Shown: positions 1 through 11,007 of the stretch, one piece after another
Position numbering within the stretch: the stretch's first letter is position 1
Layout: each line of letters opens with the position of its first letter
From: Alistipes sp.
Lineage (GTDB): Bacteria; Bacteroidota; Bacteroidia; Bacteroidales; Rikenellaceae
DNA: 64,000 nucleotides
Direction: 5' to 3'
Assembly: GCA_017937125.1 (NCBI GenBank)
Contig: JAGBEH010000001.1
Span: 620,001 to 684,000 of the forward strand
Program-made: the position numbers and the translations under genes
The notes under the pieces: generated by a model
The model's input: the letters and a program-made list of their open reading frames with translations, nothing else
Told to the model about the DNA's origin: nothing
Database searches by the model: none

Positions 1-729
1 AAGAAACTCAACGACGCGGAGTATGTGGACAACAATTATATAATAATGTGTACCAAGAACGGAACGATCAAGAAGACCAAGCTCGAAGCGTATTCGCGTC
101 CGCGTGCTAACGGCGTGAACGCTATCGTCATCCGCGAGGGCGACAGCCTTATCGAGGCGAAGCTGACGAGCGGCAATGCCGAGGTGATGATCGCTGCGCG
201 CGATGGCAAGGCCATCCGCTTCAACGAGCAGACGGTGCGTCCTATCGGACGTGTCGGCGCAGGCGTTCGCGGTATCTCCGTCGAGGGCGACGACGAGGTG
301 GTAGGTATGATCTGTCTCGAACCCGAAAGCGGTCAGGATGTGCTTGTCCTGAGTGAAAACGGATACGGCAAACGTACCGATCTGGACGAGTACCGCGTAA
401 CCAATCGCGGCGGCAAGGGCGTCAAGACGATAAACGTTACCGAGAAGACGGGCAAGCTGATATCTATTCAGGCCGTAACCGATGAGAACGATCTGATGAT
501 TATCAACCGTTCGGGCCTGACGATACGTACTTCCGTATCGCAGATACGTTTGGCGGGACGCGCCACGCAGGGTGTTCGCATAATCAATTTGCGTGAAGGC
601 GATGCCATCGCTTCGGTTATGGCCGTACCTTCGAGCGAAGAGGAGAGTGTCGGAAACGACGCCGGGAATGCATCGGAAGCAGTGTCGGAAAATGAGGCAC
701 GGCAGTCAGAAACGCCTGCACAGGAATAA
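1..729 (+). CDS. gyrA: DNA gyrase subunit A, C-terminal part (5' end outside window)
   Basis: The frame is open at base 1 (residues KKLNDAEYVDNN), so this is the 3' end of a gene that begins upstream. The visible ~242 residues are repeated beta blades of the GyrA C-terminal pinwheel, which wraps DNA so that the gyrase A2B2 complex can introduce negative supercoils. A GyrA-box-like NRGGKG is encoded at 403-420. The last ~35 residues are an acidic, Ser/Glu-rich tail, common in bacterial GyrA. The next gene starts 39 bases downstream with no terminator between, so the two may share a transcript. ParC is the alternative, but the box and blade sequence favour GyrA. Confidence 0.93.
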   Translation, partial: KKLNDAEYVDNNYIIMCTKNGTIKKTKLEAYSRPRANGVNAIVIREGDSLIEAKLTSGNAEVMIAARDGKAIRFNEQTVRPIGRVGAGVRGISVEGDDEVVGMICLEPESGQDVLVLSENGYGKRTDLDEYRVTNRGGKGVKTINVTEKTGKLISIQAVTDENDLMIINRSGLTIRTSVSQIRLAGRATQGVRIINLREGDAIASVMAVPSSEEESVGNDAGNASEAVSENEARQSETPAQE

Positions 730-768
730 GTCGAAAAATTGATATAACCAAAACTAAACTTCAAAATT

Positions 769-2094
769 ATGAAACGGGTATTATTTACGGCATTGGCAGC
801 TGTGTTGCTGCTTGCGCCTGCAGCAAATGCTCAGAAGGTTAATGACAACGCTTTGCGTCTTAAACTCGAAAAGAGCGATACCGAAATCAAGGACTCCAAG
901 AAAAACGCCAAGGCGGCTACCTGGATCAATCGCGGCAAGGTCTATTTCGAAAGTATTCAGGAGCCTACCAAATCGTTGTTCCTGGGTCTCGACCCCGCGA
1001 TGTTGAAGATTGCATGCGGCGAACCCCGCAAGAAGACCGATGATGCGTGGGAGTATCCTTGGGTGAAGGTGCACTTCAAGAACGGCAAGGTATCCGGCTG
1101 GGAACAGACGGCATTTATCAAGGAGGGTGCTGTCGATACCGCTTTGGAGGCATTGCAAAAGGCCTATGAACTCGATCCCAAGCAGGCGCCGAAAATCAAG
1201 CCTATTCTCGACAATATAATCAATTTCTATGCGCAGCTTGCGGCGGTAAGTTATGACGTACAGCGGTACGACTTGTCGCAGAAAGCCTATGAGACGATTT
1301 TCGCGGCCCAGTCTAATCCGGCCTACGGTAAGCCCAATTACGAGAATCTGTTCTTCGCGGGTCAGTTGGCCGCATACCTCGGCGCTACCACCCCCGGAAT
1401 GTTCGCCAAGGGTGAAGAGCTTCTGACGAAAGCCATCGAGAACGGCTATGCGGATGCGGACGGAAATATCTACTACTATCTGTTCCACTGCTACTACGGC
1501 CAGAAGGAGCAGAATGCCGAGAACGTGATCAAAGGCAAGAATGTACTGCTCGAAGGTGTTGCCAAATTCCCGAAGAACGATAAGATCCTCGACGGTCTTA
1601 TGCAACTTTATACGTCGGAAGAGGGCGTCGGCGATCCCGCAGACCTTGTGGAGCTTATAGACAAGGCTTTGGCGAATGACTCGCAGAATGTCGATTTGTG
1701 GTTCGGCCGCGGCCGTGTCTACTATAAGCTGAAGAACTACGACGAGTGCATCAATTCGTTCTCGAAGGTCGTAGAGATCAAGCCCGATATGTTCGACGGC
1801 AATTATTATCTGGCACTGTTCTATATGGCCAAGGGCGATAATCTGCGTACCGAAGTCAATTCGCGCGATTACAGAAGCCAGAGCGAGTACGATGCCGAGT
1901 ATCAGAAAGTGCTGAATGTCTATAAGCAGGCCGTACCCTGGTTCGAAAAGGCTTTGGAGATCAATCCCGAGCATATCGATACCGTAGACTGCCTGAAATC
2001 GCTGTGCGCCCGTCTCCGTGACGAAAGTCCTGAATATATGGAGAAGTACAGCAAGTACAACGGGTTGTACAAGAAGCTGAAAGGCCTCGAATAA
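769..2094 (+). CDS. Secreted tetratricopeptide-repeat protein
   Basis: This 441-residue protein has a signal peptide (MKRVLFTALAAVLLLAPAANA, cut near AQ) and then a mostly helical body with TPR-type repeats. The clearest are around residues 120-140 (ALEALQKAYELDP), 305-345 (WFGRGRVYYKLKNYDECI) and 385-410 (AVPWFEKALEINPEH). TPR proteins are protein-interaction scaffolds, and this one should act in the periplasm. It lies just downstream of gyrA in the same direction and ends at a strong hairpin terminator. No catalytic domain is visible; the specific role is unknown. Confidence 0.8.
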   Translation: MKRVLFTALAAVLLLAPAANAQKVNDNALRLKLEKSDTEIKDSKKNAKAATWINRGKVYFESIQEPTKSLFLGLDPAMLKIACGEPRKKTDDAWEYPWVKVHFKNGKVSGWEQTAFIKEGAVDTALEALQKAYELDPKQAPKIKPILDNIINFYAQLAAVSYDVQRYDLSQKAYETIFAAQSNPAYGKPNYENLFFAGQLAAYLGATTPGMFAKGEELLTKAIENGYADADGNIYYYLFHCYYGQKEQNAENVIKGKNVLLEGVAKFPKNDKILDGLMQLYTSEEGVGDPADLVELIDKALANDSQNVDLWFGRGRVYYKLKNYDECINSFSKVVEIKPDMFDGNYYLALFYMAKGDNLRTEVNSRDYRSQSEYDAEYQKVLNVYKQAVPWFEKALEINPEHIDTVDCLKSLCARLRDESPEYMEKYSKYNGLYKKLKGLE

Positions 2095-2113
2095 TCGGCG
2101 GATACAGATAACG

Positions 2114-2145
2114 AAAAAGGCTCCCTTGTAAAAGGGAGCCTTTTT
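2114..2145. terminator. Bidirectional rho-independent terminator
   Basis: A 14-bp perfect stem (2114-2127 with 2132-2145) with a GTAA loop, starting in an A run and ending in a T run. It sits between the convergent TPR and rluB genes and can stop transcription from both sides. Confidence 0.9.
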
Positions 2146-2165
2146 CTGTTACGGTGTCCTGCAAC

Positions 2166-3569
2166 TTATTCGTACTGTCCCGACTTGAGACGGATCACTT
2201 CGTCGTTCGTCAGGAAACGCCAGGCTCCGCGTTTCAGGTTCTTTTTGGTCAGTCCTGCATAGTACACGCGGTCGAGTTTCTGAACGGTGTAGCCGAGATG
2301 TTCGAATATGCGGCGTACTATGCGGTTGCGCCCCGAGTGGATCTCTATGCCGATCTCTTTCTTGTCGTCCTTTACATACGATATTTCGTCTGCATAAATA
2401 TCTCCGTCCTCGAGCGTGATGCCTTCGGCTATCTTGTCCATATCGGCACGCGTCAGCGGCTTGTCGAGCGTGACCTGATAGATCTTTTTCTTTTTGTACG
2501 ACGGGTGGGTGAGCTGCTTCGTCAGGTCGCCGTCATTGGTGAAGAGCAGCAGCCCGAGGCTGTTCTTGTCCAGACGCCCTACGGGATATATGCGCTCCGT
2601 GCAGGCGTCCTTGACAAGATCGGTCACGATTTTCGTCGCGTGCGGGTCCTCGAGCGTCGTTACATATCCTTTGGGCTTGTTGAGGACGAGATACACTTTC
2701 TTCTCGCCGCGTATTATCGAGTCGTTGAACTTCACCTCGTCCGTGGGCTGGACTTTCGTCCCGAGTTCGGTTACCGTAACGCCGTTTACGGTTACGAGGC
2801 CTGCCGTGATGAAATCGTCCGCTTCGCGGCGCGAGCATAACCCTGATTGCGCTATGAATCTGTTGAGACGCATCTCGCCCGATTGTTTGTTCGGATTGTA
2901 TTTGGGGTACGATTTGGGCTTGTCACCGTCGGATTTGGAATGCGCACCGAATTTCTTGTCCGTACGGCCGTTGCCGAAAGCGCGGCCGCGGTTGTCCGTG
3001 CCGCTGCGCTTCTTACCGAAACGCCCTTCGACACTGTCTTCGCGTCGTGGGAAATACCCGCCTTCCGCTTTCGATTTGCGGCCGAAAGTCCCGCGTTCGG
3101 GGAATGCGGCCTTCCCGTTCTCGTGCCTGCCGCCGAATTCTCGTTTGCGTTCCGAGTCGTGCTTTCTGTCGTAACCTCCGTCGCCCGTGTCGGCATAGGA
3201 GTCGCGGTGGCCGTATCCTTTCTTTTCGCCGAATGACGGCTGCCCGTCCCTGCTCCGTTTGGCTCCGAATGCTGTGCGGTCATTGCCGAAGAACTCCGGA
3301 CCGTTATCGCGATAGCGGCGGGCTGCGGAATTCCGTTCCGTGCCGTATTCGCCGTCGAAACGTTTGGTATCGTGTTTGAATCGGTTGTTTTCGGTAAAAT
3401 TGGGGTTGAACGAGCGGCGTTCGGGGCCGTGTGCCGATACGGTATGTTCGTCCGACTCACGATTGATGCGCGGTCTGCGTTCGACGTGTTCCGTTTTGAC
3501 GGTTCTCATACGTTTGTCCTTGCCGAAGCGCGAGAGCGTCGTCGTGGAGTCGTTTTTGAAGTCTTTCAT
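2166..3569 (-). CDS. rluB: RluB-type 23S rRNA pseudouridine synthase with long basic N-terminal extension
   Basis: The C-terminal half is a classic RsuA/RluB/E/F enzyme. An S4 RNA-binding domain starts near residue 233 (MRLNRFIAQSGLCSRREAD), followed by the synthase domain with the catalytic aspartate in the GRLDKNSLG motif (Asp334). It should isomerise a uridine of 23S rRNA. Residues 1-230 are a low-complexity Arg/Gly/Lys/Asp-rich segment with no fold, far longer than the 240-290 residues typical of the enterobacterial family. Such tails occur in Bacteroidota RluB-like proteins and probably bind RNA or ribosomal particles (inference). It ends at the shared terminator and has a -7 box 21 bases upstream of its start. 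Confidence 0.88.
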   Translation of the reverse strand: MKDFKNDSTTTLSRFGKDKRMRTVKTEHVERRPRINRESDEHTVSAHGPERRSFNPNFTENNRFKHDTKRFDGEYGTERNSAARRYRDNGPEFFGNDRTAFGAKRSRDGQPSFGEKKGYGHRDSYADTGDGGYDRKHDSERKREFGGRHENGKAAFPERGTFGRKSKAEGGYFPRREDSVEGRFGKKRSGTDNRGRAFGNGRTDKKFGAHSKSDGDKPKSYPKYNPNKQSGEMRLNRFIAQSGLCSRREADDFITAGLVTVNGVTVTELGTKVQPTDEVKFNDSIIRGEKKVYLVLNKPKGYVTTLEDPHATKIVTDLVKDACTERIYPVGRLDKNSLGLLLFTNDGDLTKQLTHPSYKKKKIYQVTLDKPLTRADMDKIAEGITLEDGDIYADEISYVKDDKKEIGIEIHSGRNRIVRRIFEHLGYTVQKLDRVYYAGLTKKNLKRGAWRFLTNDEVIRLKSGQYE

Positions 3570-3589
3570 AATATTTTCGTTTAGCGTGA

Positions 3590-3597
3590 CAAAGGTA
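3590..3597 (-). promoter_or_regulatory. -7 box TACCTTTG of rluB
   Basis: The minus strand reads TACCTTTG, matching the Bacteroidota -7 consensus TAnnTTTG, 21 bases upstream of the rluB ATG. No convincing -33 element is visible. Confidence 0.65.
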
Positions 3598-3694
3598 CGT
3601 TAATTTCTCGATAGTATATACAAGCCGCACACCATTTTTGTGGGTAAAAAAGCTCCCGTTATATTATGTACCGTCCGTACTCGGAATAATTGAG

Positions 3695-3702
3695 TATCTT
3701 TG
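3695..3702 (+). promoter_or_regulatory. -7 box TATCTTTG of the MATE gene
   Basis: TATCTTTG matches the -7 consensus and lies only 7 bases before the ATG at 3710, implying a transcript with almost no 5' leader. An in-frame ATG at 3719 could be used instead. Confidence 0.6.
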
Positions 3703-3709
3703 CAGTGAA

Positions 3710-5038
3710 ATGAAGAGAATGAACAGAGAAATATTGCGCATAGCCGTCCCCAATATAATCTCCAACATCACGGTGCCGCTTATGGGTATTGTCAGTACGG
3801 CCATCGCGGGACATTGGGGCGATTCGGCACACACTATCGGCGCTTTGGCGATAGGGGTGTCGATTTTCAATTTCATATACTGGAACTGTTCGTTTATCCG
3901 TATGGGAACGAGCGGATTGACGGCACAGGCTTTCGGTGCGGGCGATTTTAGCGAGTGCACGAATATGCTCGCACGCGCATTGGCCGTGTCGGTCGTGCTC
4001 GGTGCGGCCGTTCTGGTCCTGCAATATCCGTTGGGCGAATTGTCGCTTATGGTAATGAACGGCGACGATCTGTCGCGCGAATATTTTTATGCGCGTATCT
4101 GGGCGGTGCCTGCCGGCATCATCCTCTTCGGGTTCAACGGGTGGTTTACGGGTATGCAGAATGCCTTGATTCCTATGGTTACCTCCATTACGGTCAATGC
4201 GGTGCACATAGGTTGCAGCCTGTGGTTCGCATTCGGCTTCGGTATGGGCATCGTGGGTATCGCCTACGCCTCTGTTGTCGCGCAGTATACGGGTGTGCTG
4301 CTGTCGGTGCTGCTGTTATGGCGGCGATACCGTAATGTACTTACGCGCGTGGATTGGCAGAGTGTGCTCGACCTCGAACCTATGCGTCGGTTTTTCCGCA
4401 TCAATCGCGATATCATAATCCGCACGTTCTGCATAGTCATCGTATATACGTTCTTTACGGCAGCTTCGGCCCGTATGGACAATGCGGTGATGCTGGCCGT
4501 GAACACTATGCTCTTGCAGCTGTTTACGATGTTCTCGTATATGAACGACGGATTCGCCTATGCGGCCGAGGCGCTTACGGGGCGTTTCATAGGAGCCCGC
4601 GACGAACTGTCGTTGCGCGACTGTGTCCGCAAGTGCTTCGTGTGGGCGTTTTCCATAGCCGTACTGTTCGTAGGGGTATACATAGGCTGGTGGCGTGAAA
4701 TACTCGGGCTGTTTCTCGATTCGGGCGCTTCCGATTCGGGGGCGATACTCGATCTTGCGAATGAATACGTCGTGTGGGTGATAATCATACCTTTGGCGGC
4801 CGCTATGCCTTTTCTTATGGACGGCATTATGGTCGGTGCGACACAAACACGCGTGATGCGTAATTCTATGCTTCTGGCAACGGCGGCGCATTTCGCTATA
4901 TTTTACGGCTTGCATCCATTTATCGGGAACAACGCGCTGTGGCTGGCATTTACGCTCTATATGTTCCTGCGCGGCGTATTCCAGTATTTTATGTCCGACC
5001 GTATGAAAAAAGTTTATGCCCGGGCGCAAAGCGTATGA
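3710..5038 (+). CDS. MATE family multidrug/Na+ efflux transporter
   Basis: A 442-residue polytopic membrane protein with about twelve hydrophobic helices in two related halves, as in the MATE/DinF family that exports cationic drugs or metabolites against Na+ or H+. Early features such as IAVPNIISNITVPLMGIVSTAIAGHWG and the GTSGLTAQAFGAGD stretch resemble the DinF-like branch. I chose the ATG at 3710 because the -7 box lies immediately upstream; the open frame extends 24 codons further but would require a GTG start inside the promoter. The substrate cannot be told from sequence. It converges on the clostripain gene, with only 41 bases between. Confidence 0.87.
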   Translation: MKRMNREILRIAVPNIISNITVPLMGIVSTAIAGHWGDSAHTIGALAIGVSIFNFIYWNCSFIRMGTSGLTAQAFGAGDFSECTNMLARALAVSVVLGAAVLVLQYPLGELSLMVMNGDDLSREYFYARIWAVPAGIILFGFNGWFTGMQNALIPMVTSITVNAVHIGCSLWFAFGFGMGIVGIAYASVVAQYTGVLLSVLLLWRRYRNVLTRVDWQSVLDLEPMRRFFRINRDIIIRTFCIVIVYTFFTAASARMDNAVMLAVNTMLLQLFTMFSYMNDGFAYAAEALTGRFIGARDELSLRDCVRKCFVWAFSIAVLFVGVYIGWWREILGLFLDSGASDSGAILDLANEYVVWVIIIPLAAAMPFLMDGIMVGATQTRVMRNSMLLATAAHFAIFYGLHPFIGNNALWLAFTLYMFLRGVFQYFMSDRMKKVYARAQSV

Positions 5039-5079
5039 CGCTTTACGGCCGGACATTCATCCGACGGCGCACTGCCGTC

Positions 5080-6732
5080 TCAGTGGGTGGCCTTGTACCA
5101 GTCGGTAAGCCGTAATGACGGATTGTAATATTCCAATATCGATTTCTGTTTCTCGAGCGTATTTTTCAGGTTGGCCAACCTGTTGGCTTCGCGCGCAAGG
5201 CTGTTGTATTGCTCGGATGTGCCGGGTTCTTTGCCTTGGGCTTCGAGCTCCTCTTTCAGTTTGTCGCGTTCGGCGCATTTCAGTGCGTAACTCTCGGCTG
5301 TGCGTGCTATATGTGAGCCGATCGGTTCGAAGCATCGCTCGTCGGGTGTGACGTTCATCCCCGAATAGTAGGTTACGGGGGTCATAGCGTGGTTGTAGGC
5401 CGAATAAAATCCCGCCGTATGGTGACGGTTTATAACGCACTCGTCGAGAGCCTTTTTGTATCCGTCTACCAGATCGGCATCCGTGCACAGACGGCGTATG
5501 TAGTCTTCGGTATCGAAAAATATGTGGTCGTCGCGGCCTTCATACGGCTGTATGGCCGTTATGTCGAAATCCTCGGCGATATTTTGCGATGCGTTGATAC
5601 GCTTTGCGGCATCTGCCAAGGCATCGAGTTTCCCGCAGACTATCGTAGATATGCAGCCCGATTTCCAGCTCGGATATGTATATTGATAGTAATCGTAATA
5701 CTCGGAGCAGACTTTTGCGAGGTCATTTGCGAACAGAGGCTCGAGTATCCTGTCGTACGGCGATCCCTCGCCCATAATTTCGCAGGGGGAGCCTATGATG
5801 TACTCCGCATTGTCGCGCAGGGCATATGCCGATTCTGTAGACGCCATAAAACATACGTCGAAGTATATGCAGTCGAACTTTTTACCCGTGGCGGCGAGAC
5901 CGTTTTTCAGGTCATCCAGTTCGAGCAGTACGTTGCGCTCTCCCAAATCGCGGGTGACATCCGCACCATCTGCCGTTTGCCACGACGGCCGGCGGCGTAT
6001 GCCGAACGTAGCGGTCGCAGGGTGCGACGGCAGCCACGCTTTCGAGTGCCCGAGTATGATAAGAGAGTAGTTGTCGGCAGGGGCTATCTCCATCATCCTT
6101 TTCAGATAATCGCCGAACGACTCGGCCGTGAGTTTTTCGGGCAGGGCGAATTTGCATATAGTGCTTTTGCAGCTTTTCCCTTCGCGCTCATTGTAGAATA
6201 TCTCCTCTATCGCCCCGTAGTTCTGGCTCGACTGCCCGAGAATTATCAGCCTGTCATCCCCGAGACTTCCGCGTGAAACGGCGGTTTTCATCGCCTCGAG
6301 ATTGCGGTTGAAATAATACGACAGGCTCGTTCCGAGGAAATAGGCCATTACGACCTTCTTCGAACGCGCCGGCAGGGTTATCCGTATATTGTGCTTTACG
6401 GGCGAATGATCGACGACTATCGTTAGATTGCCGAGCGTCTGTTCTGTCTCGGGGGATTCCTGCTGCTCGGACGTGACCGTTATGGTATATGTTCCGGCTT
6501 TGCCGACCGCAGGTTCGGCCGAGAACCCTTCGCCTGTCATAGTCAGGTGCCAGTCGCTTTTGGCCGTAATGCCGAACGACATTTCCGATACGCCGCTGCT
6601 GAAACGTATTTCCGATATGTCGTTCTCCACCGTGAGCGGATCGGGCGGTATTATGATCTCCTCCTTATGGCAGCCCGTGATGACGGACGCTGTTAAGATC
6701 GATAATATTATGTATGCGTATTTGATCTTCAT
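5080..6732 (-). CDS. Clostripain-like (C11) cysteine peptidase lipoprotein
   Basis: 550 residues with a lipoprotein signal (lipobox ITGC, Cys21) followed by acidic residues, so probably surface exposed. Residues ~32-120 form a beta-rich BACON/Ig-like module. The C11 peptidase region follows with the likely catalytic pair His229 (ILGHSKAW) and Cys294 (FDVCFMAS). The C-terminus (~490-530) is a charged, probably coiled-coil helix. C11 peptidases such as clostripain cut after Arg/Lys and often mature by self-cleavage. It is the last gene of the likely ligA-dapA-DUF4919 operon, 32 bases after its neighbour. Substrate unknown. Confidence 0.82.
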   Translation of the reverse strand: MKIKYAYIILSILTASVITGCHKEEIIIPPDPLTVENDISEIRFSSGVSEMSFGITAKSDWHLTMTGEGFSAEPAVGKAGTYTITVTSEQQESPETEQTLGNLTIVVDHSPVKHNIRITLPARSKKVVMAYFLGTSLSYYFNRNLEAMKTAVSRGSLGDDRLIILGQSSQNYGAIEEIFYNEREGKSCKSTICKFALPEKLTAESFGDYLKRMMEIAPADNYSLIILGHSKAWLPSHPATATFGIRRRPSWQTADGADVTRDLGERNVLLELDDLKNGLAATGKKFDCIYFDVCFMASTESAYALRDNAEYIIGSPCEIMGEGSPYDRILEPLFANDLAKVCSEYYDYYQYTYPSWKSGCISTIVCGKLDALADAAKRINASQNIAEDFDITAIQPYEGRDDHIFFDTEDYIRRLCTDADLVDGYKKALDECVINRHHTAGFYSAYNHAMTPVTYYSGMNVTPDERCFEPIGSHIARTAESYALKCAERDKLKEELEAQGKEPGTSEQYNSLAREANRLANLKNTLEKQKSILEYYNPSLRLTDWYKATH

Positions 6733-6764
6733 TCCGCAAAGTTAGCAAAAAATCGCCGATTACG

Positions 6765-7499
6765 CTATTTGTACTCACGCGGCTTCAGATTGTTGAACTG
6801 CCAGGTCCTGTCGCGTTTGAACGTATAGTTGTCGGGCTTGTTCCAATATATTCTGCTGAAATCGAAATAATAGCCCTTGACCTTGTCATGCGGGGCTTCG
6901 AACGGGACGAACTCTACCGTGCGGCTTATCACGCGGCCTTTGCGGTAGCTCCAGCCTTTGGCGGCTATGCAGTCGTTGGCGTGCGAGAACATCAGTATGT
7001 GCATCGGCGTCTTTTCGCGAAGTCCGTCGCCCGATCGCTCTATGGTGCGGATTATGCCGTTGAGCCTGTCGTAATATGCCTGCTCGCGTACCTTGTCGCC
7101 CAAGGCGCCGTAGGCATATGCCATAATATTGAGCATCTGCGGACTGAACGGATCGTGCTCGAGCGATTGCGCGGCTGTCAGTATCAGTTCGTCCAAATCG
7201 CTTACCAGCGGCTCCTCTATCGCTATTTTGGACATTATCTCCATTACGCGCGTATGGTACGGGTCGGACTCCAACGGCTTGTATTCGGGTTGGTAGGCAT
7301 ACCCGTAATAAAGGTAATGCAGTTCGTCATCGCTCATAGGCCCGCTCCATTCCTTGAATCTCATCATAAGGTTGGGATAATAATAGGGCGATGACGCATC
7401 TGCGATTTTGGCATAAATATCGTCGTTGTCCGGTACTTTGGCGGACAGCGGCATCGCAACGGCGACGGACAGAAACAATACCGTAAACAATTTGTACAT
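6765..7499 (-). CDS. DUF4919-family secreted protein
   Basis: A 244-residue protein with a signal peptide (MYKLFTVLFLSVAVAMPLSAK) and no lipobox. The body resembles DUF4919: an early MMRFKEWSGPMSDDELHYLYYGYAYQ stretch region, a helical TPR-like middle and a C-terminal beta segment with FEFVPF-like and YYFDFSRIYW strands. The family is found in Bacteroidota and has no known function. It lies between dapA (36 bases upstream) and the clostripain lipoprotein (32 bases downstream) on the same strand, so it is probably co-transcribed. A role in the envelope is inferred only from the export signal. Confidence 0.7.
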   Translation of the reverse strand: MYKLFTVLFLSVAVAMPLSAKVPDNDDIYAKIADASSPYYYPNLMMRFKEWSGPMSDDELHYLYYGYAYQPEYKPLESDPYHTRVMEIMSKIAIEEPLVSDLDELILTAAQSLEHDPFSPQMLNIMAYAYGALGDKVREQAYYDRLNGIIRTIERSGDGLREKTPMHILMFSHANDCIAAKGWSYRKGRVISRTVEFVPFEAPHDKVKGYYFDFSRIYWNKPDNYTFKRDRTWQFNNLKPREYK

Positions 7500-7535
7500 A
7501 CGTGTGCGGTTTTTATACCACTTATAACGGCTGCG

Positions 7536-8435
7536 TCATCGCAAATCGTATGTCTCGATGAGTTTTCGGAACTTCTCATACAGTGCGGGCGTGCCTTCTA
7601 CCAGAGGCAGACGCATCGTCCCGCCGATAAGGCCTTTCGCCTTGAGTGCACATTTTATGCCCGTCGGATTGCCTTCGGCGAAGAGCGCGCTCACAGTTTC
7701 GCCGTAAGGTTCGTACTCTCTCTTCGCGGCCTCGAAATCTCCCGCCGCCGCGAGCGAGATGCAATGCCCGAACTTCTCGGGAAACAGATTCGCCGCGACG
7801 GATATTACACCGTCGCCGCCGCGCTGCATTATGTCTATCGCCATTCCGTCGTCGCCCGCGATGACGAGGAAATCTTTGTCGCGCTCCTTGATTATGCGTT
7901 CGATCTGTCCGATATTGCCCGACGCCTCTTTGATGCCTATTACATTCGGCATATCGCGGGCTATGCGCAGTGTGGTCTCGGGCAGCATATTCACTCCCGA
8001 CCTGCCAGGAATGTTGTACAGGATTATCGGCAGCGGCGAAGCTTCGGCTACGCGCTCGAAATGGCGGTACAACCCCTCCTGCGAGGGCTTGTTGTAGTAG
8101 GGGGTGACGCTGAGAATCGCATCGGCGCCTTCGAGGTCGATTTCGCGCAGCTGGTCGAGCACCTCGGATGTCGAGTTGCCGCCTGCGCCTATAACCAGCG
8201 GGACACGCTTTGCGACCTTGCGTTTTATGAAGTCGGCGATGGCCGCACGTTCGGGAATATACAGCGTCGGCGTTTCGGCCGTCGTGCCGAGTGCGACGAC
8301 GTAGTCCACACCGCCGTCTATGACGTAATCCGTCATACGTCCCAATGCCTCGTAATCTATGTTGCCATCCTTGTCGAACGGGGTTATCATTGCGGCTCCC
8401 AAGCCTTTGAACTTATCCTGTATCATAGTCTGCAT
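7536..8435 (-). CDS. dapA: 4-hydroxy-tetrahydrodipicolinate synthase
   Basis: This 299-residue TIM-barrel enzyme condenses pyruvate with aspartate semialdehyde, the first committed step to diaminopimelate and lysine, in the cytoplasm. Family signatures are GTTAETPTL, the tyrosine motif YNIPGRSG, and the Schiff-base lysine in GIKEASG. Length is normal. The ATG lies 7 bases after the ligA stop, so dapA is surely co-transcribed with it. Diaminopimelate supply links the operon to cell-wall synthesis. Paralogues such as N-acetylneuraminate lyase share the fold, but the GTTAE and IPGR motifs favour DapA. Confidence 0.94.
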   Translation of the reverse strand: MQTMIQDKFKGLGAAMITPFDKDGNIDYEALGRMTDYVIDGGVDYVVALGTTAETPTLYIPERAAIADFIKRKVAKRVPLVIGAGGNSTSEVLDQLREIDLEGADAILSVTPYYNKPSQEGLYRHFERVAEASPLPIILYNIPGRSGVNMLPETTLRIARDMPNVIGIKEASGNIGQIERIIKERDKDFLVIAGDDGMAIDIMQRGGDGVISVAANLFPEKFGHCISLAAAGDFEAAKREYEPYGETVSALFAEGNPTGIKCALKAKGLIGGTMRLPLVEGTPALYEKFRKLIETYDLR

Positions 8436-8442
8436 TTATTTG

Positions 8443-10608
<2,166 letters not shown>

Positions 10609-10627
10609 TCAGTTCTTAAATTTTGCT

Positions 10628-10635
10628 TATACTTG
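10628..10635 (+). promoter_or_regulatory. Possible -7 box (TATACTTG) of the small acidic protein gene
   Basis: TATACTTG is one mismatch from TAnnTTTG, 20 bases before the ATG at 10656, within an A/T-rich stretch. Confidence 0.45.
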
Positions 10636-10655
10636 CAAAAATTTTTGAACCCTTT

Positions 10656-10985
10656 ATGACGAAAGAAACTGTTAAGAAGCGTTTGGTGACGAGTTTCAAC
10701 AACTTGCCGCTTGAGTTGCAGGAGAAGGTTAAGTTATTGTATCCTAATGGTTTTGCCGATGCTATGATGCGAGTCGATAAGCCTAACGGAGACTTCTTCT
10801 ATGCTGTTCCGTTCGAGACGGACGAGATAAGTTATTTGGTTAAAATAGATGTCAAGATAGACGATGTGTCGGAGGATGACGACGAAAAGGAGTATTACGA
10901 CGACGACATCAAAGGTGCGGATGATATTCAGGACGACGGCGGGCAGTCGGAGGAGGAGATGTCCGATGACGATATAGATATTTGA
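10656..10985 (+). CDS. Small acidic protein of unknown function
   Basis: This 109-residue protein has a compact N-terminal half (TKETVKKRLVTSFNNLPLE, then a mixed helix/strand region with GDFFYAVPFETDEISYLVKI) and a C-terminal third that is almost entirely Asp, Glu, Lys and Ser, hence strongly acidic. No signal peptide or membrane segment is visible, so it should be cytoplasmic. I chose the ATG at 10656 over an upstream in-frame start because the latter overlaps the likely promoter. A terminator follows 22 bases after the stop, so it is monocistronic. I do not recognise a function; the acidic tail could mimic nucleic acid or bind basic proteins (inference). Confidence 0.72.
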   Translation: MTKETVKKRLVTSFNNLPLELQEKVKLLYPNGFADAMMRVDKPNGDFFYAVPFETDEISYLVKIDVKIDDVSEDDDEKEYYDDDIKGADDIQDDGGQSEEEMSDDDIDI

Positions 10986-11007
10986 CGCAGGGACAATGCG
11001 AAAAACG

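Noticed and set aside
3638..3709. N-terminal extension of the MATE protein from an upstream GTG
   Set aside because: It would place the -7 box inside the coding region and adds residues that do not resemble the family's N-terminus.
5063..5079. Small hairpin GACGGC/GCCGTC between the MATE and clostripain genes
   Set aside because: Only six base pairs with no T run; too weak to call a terminator.
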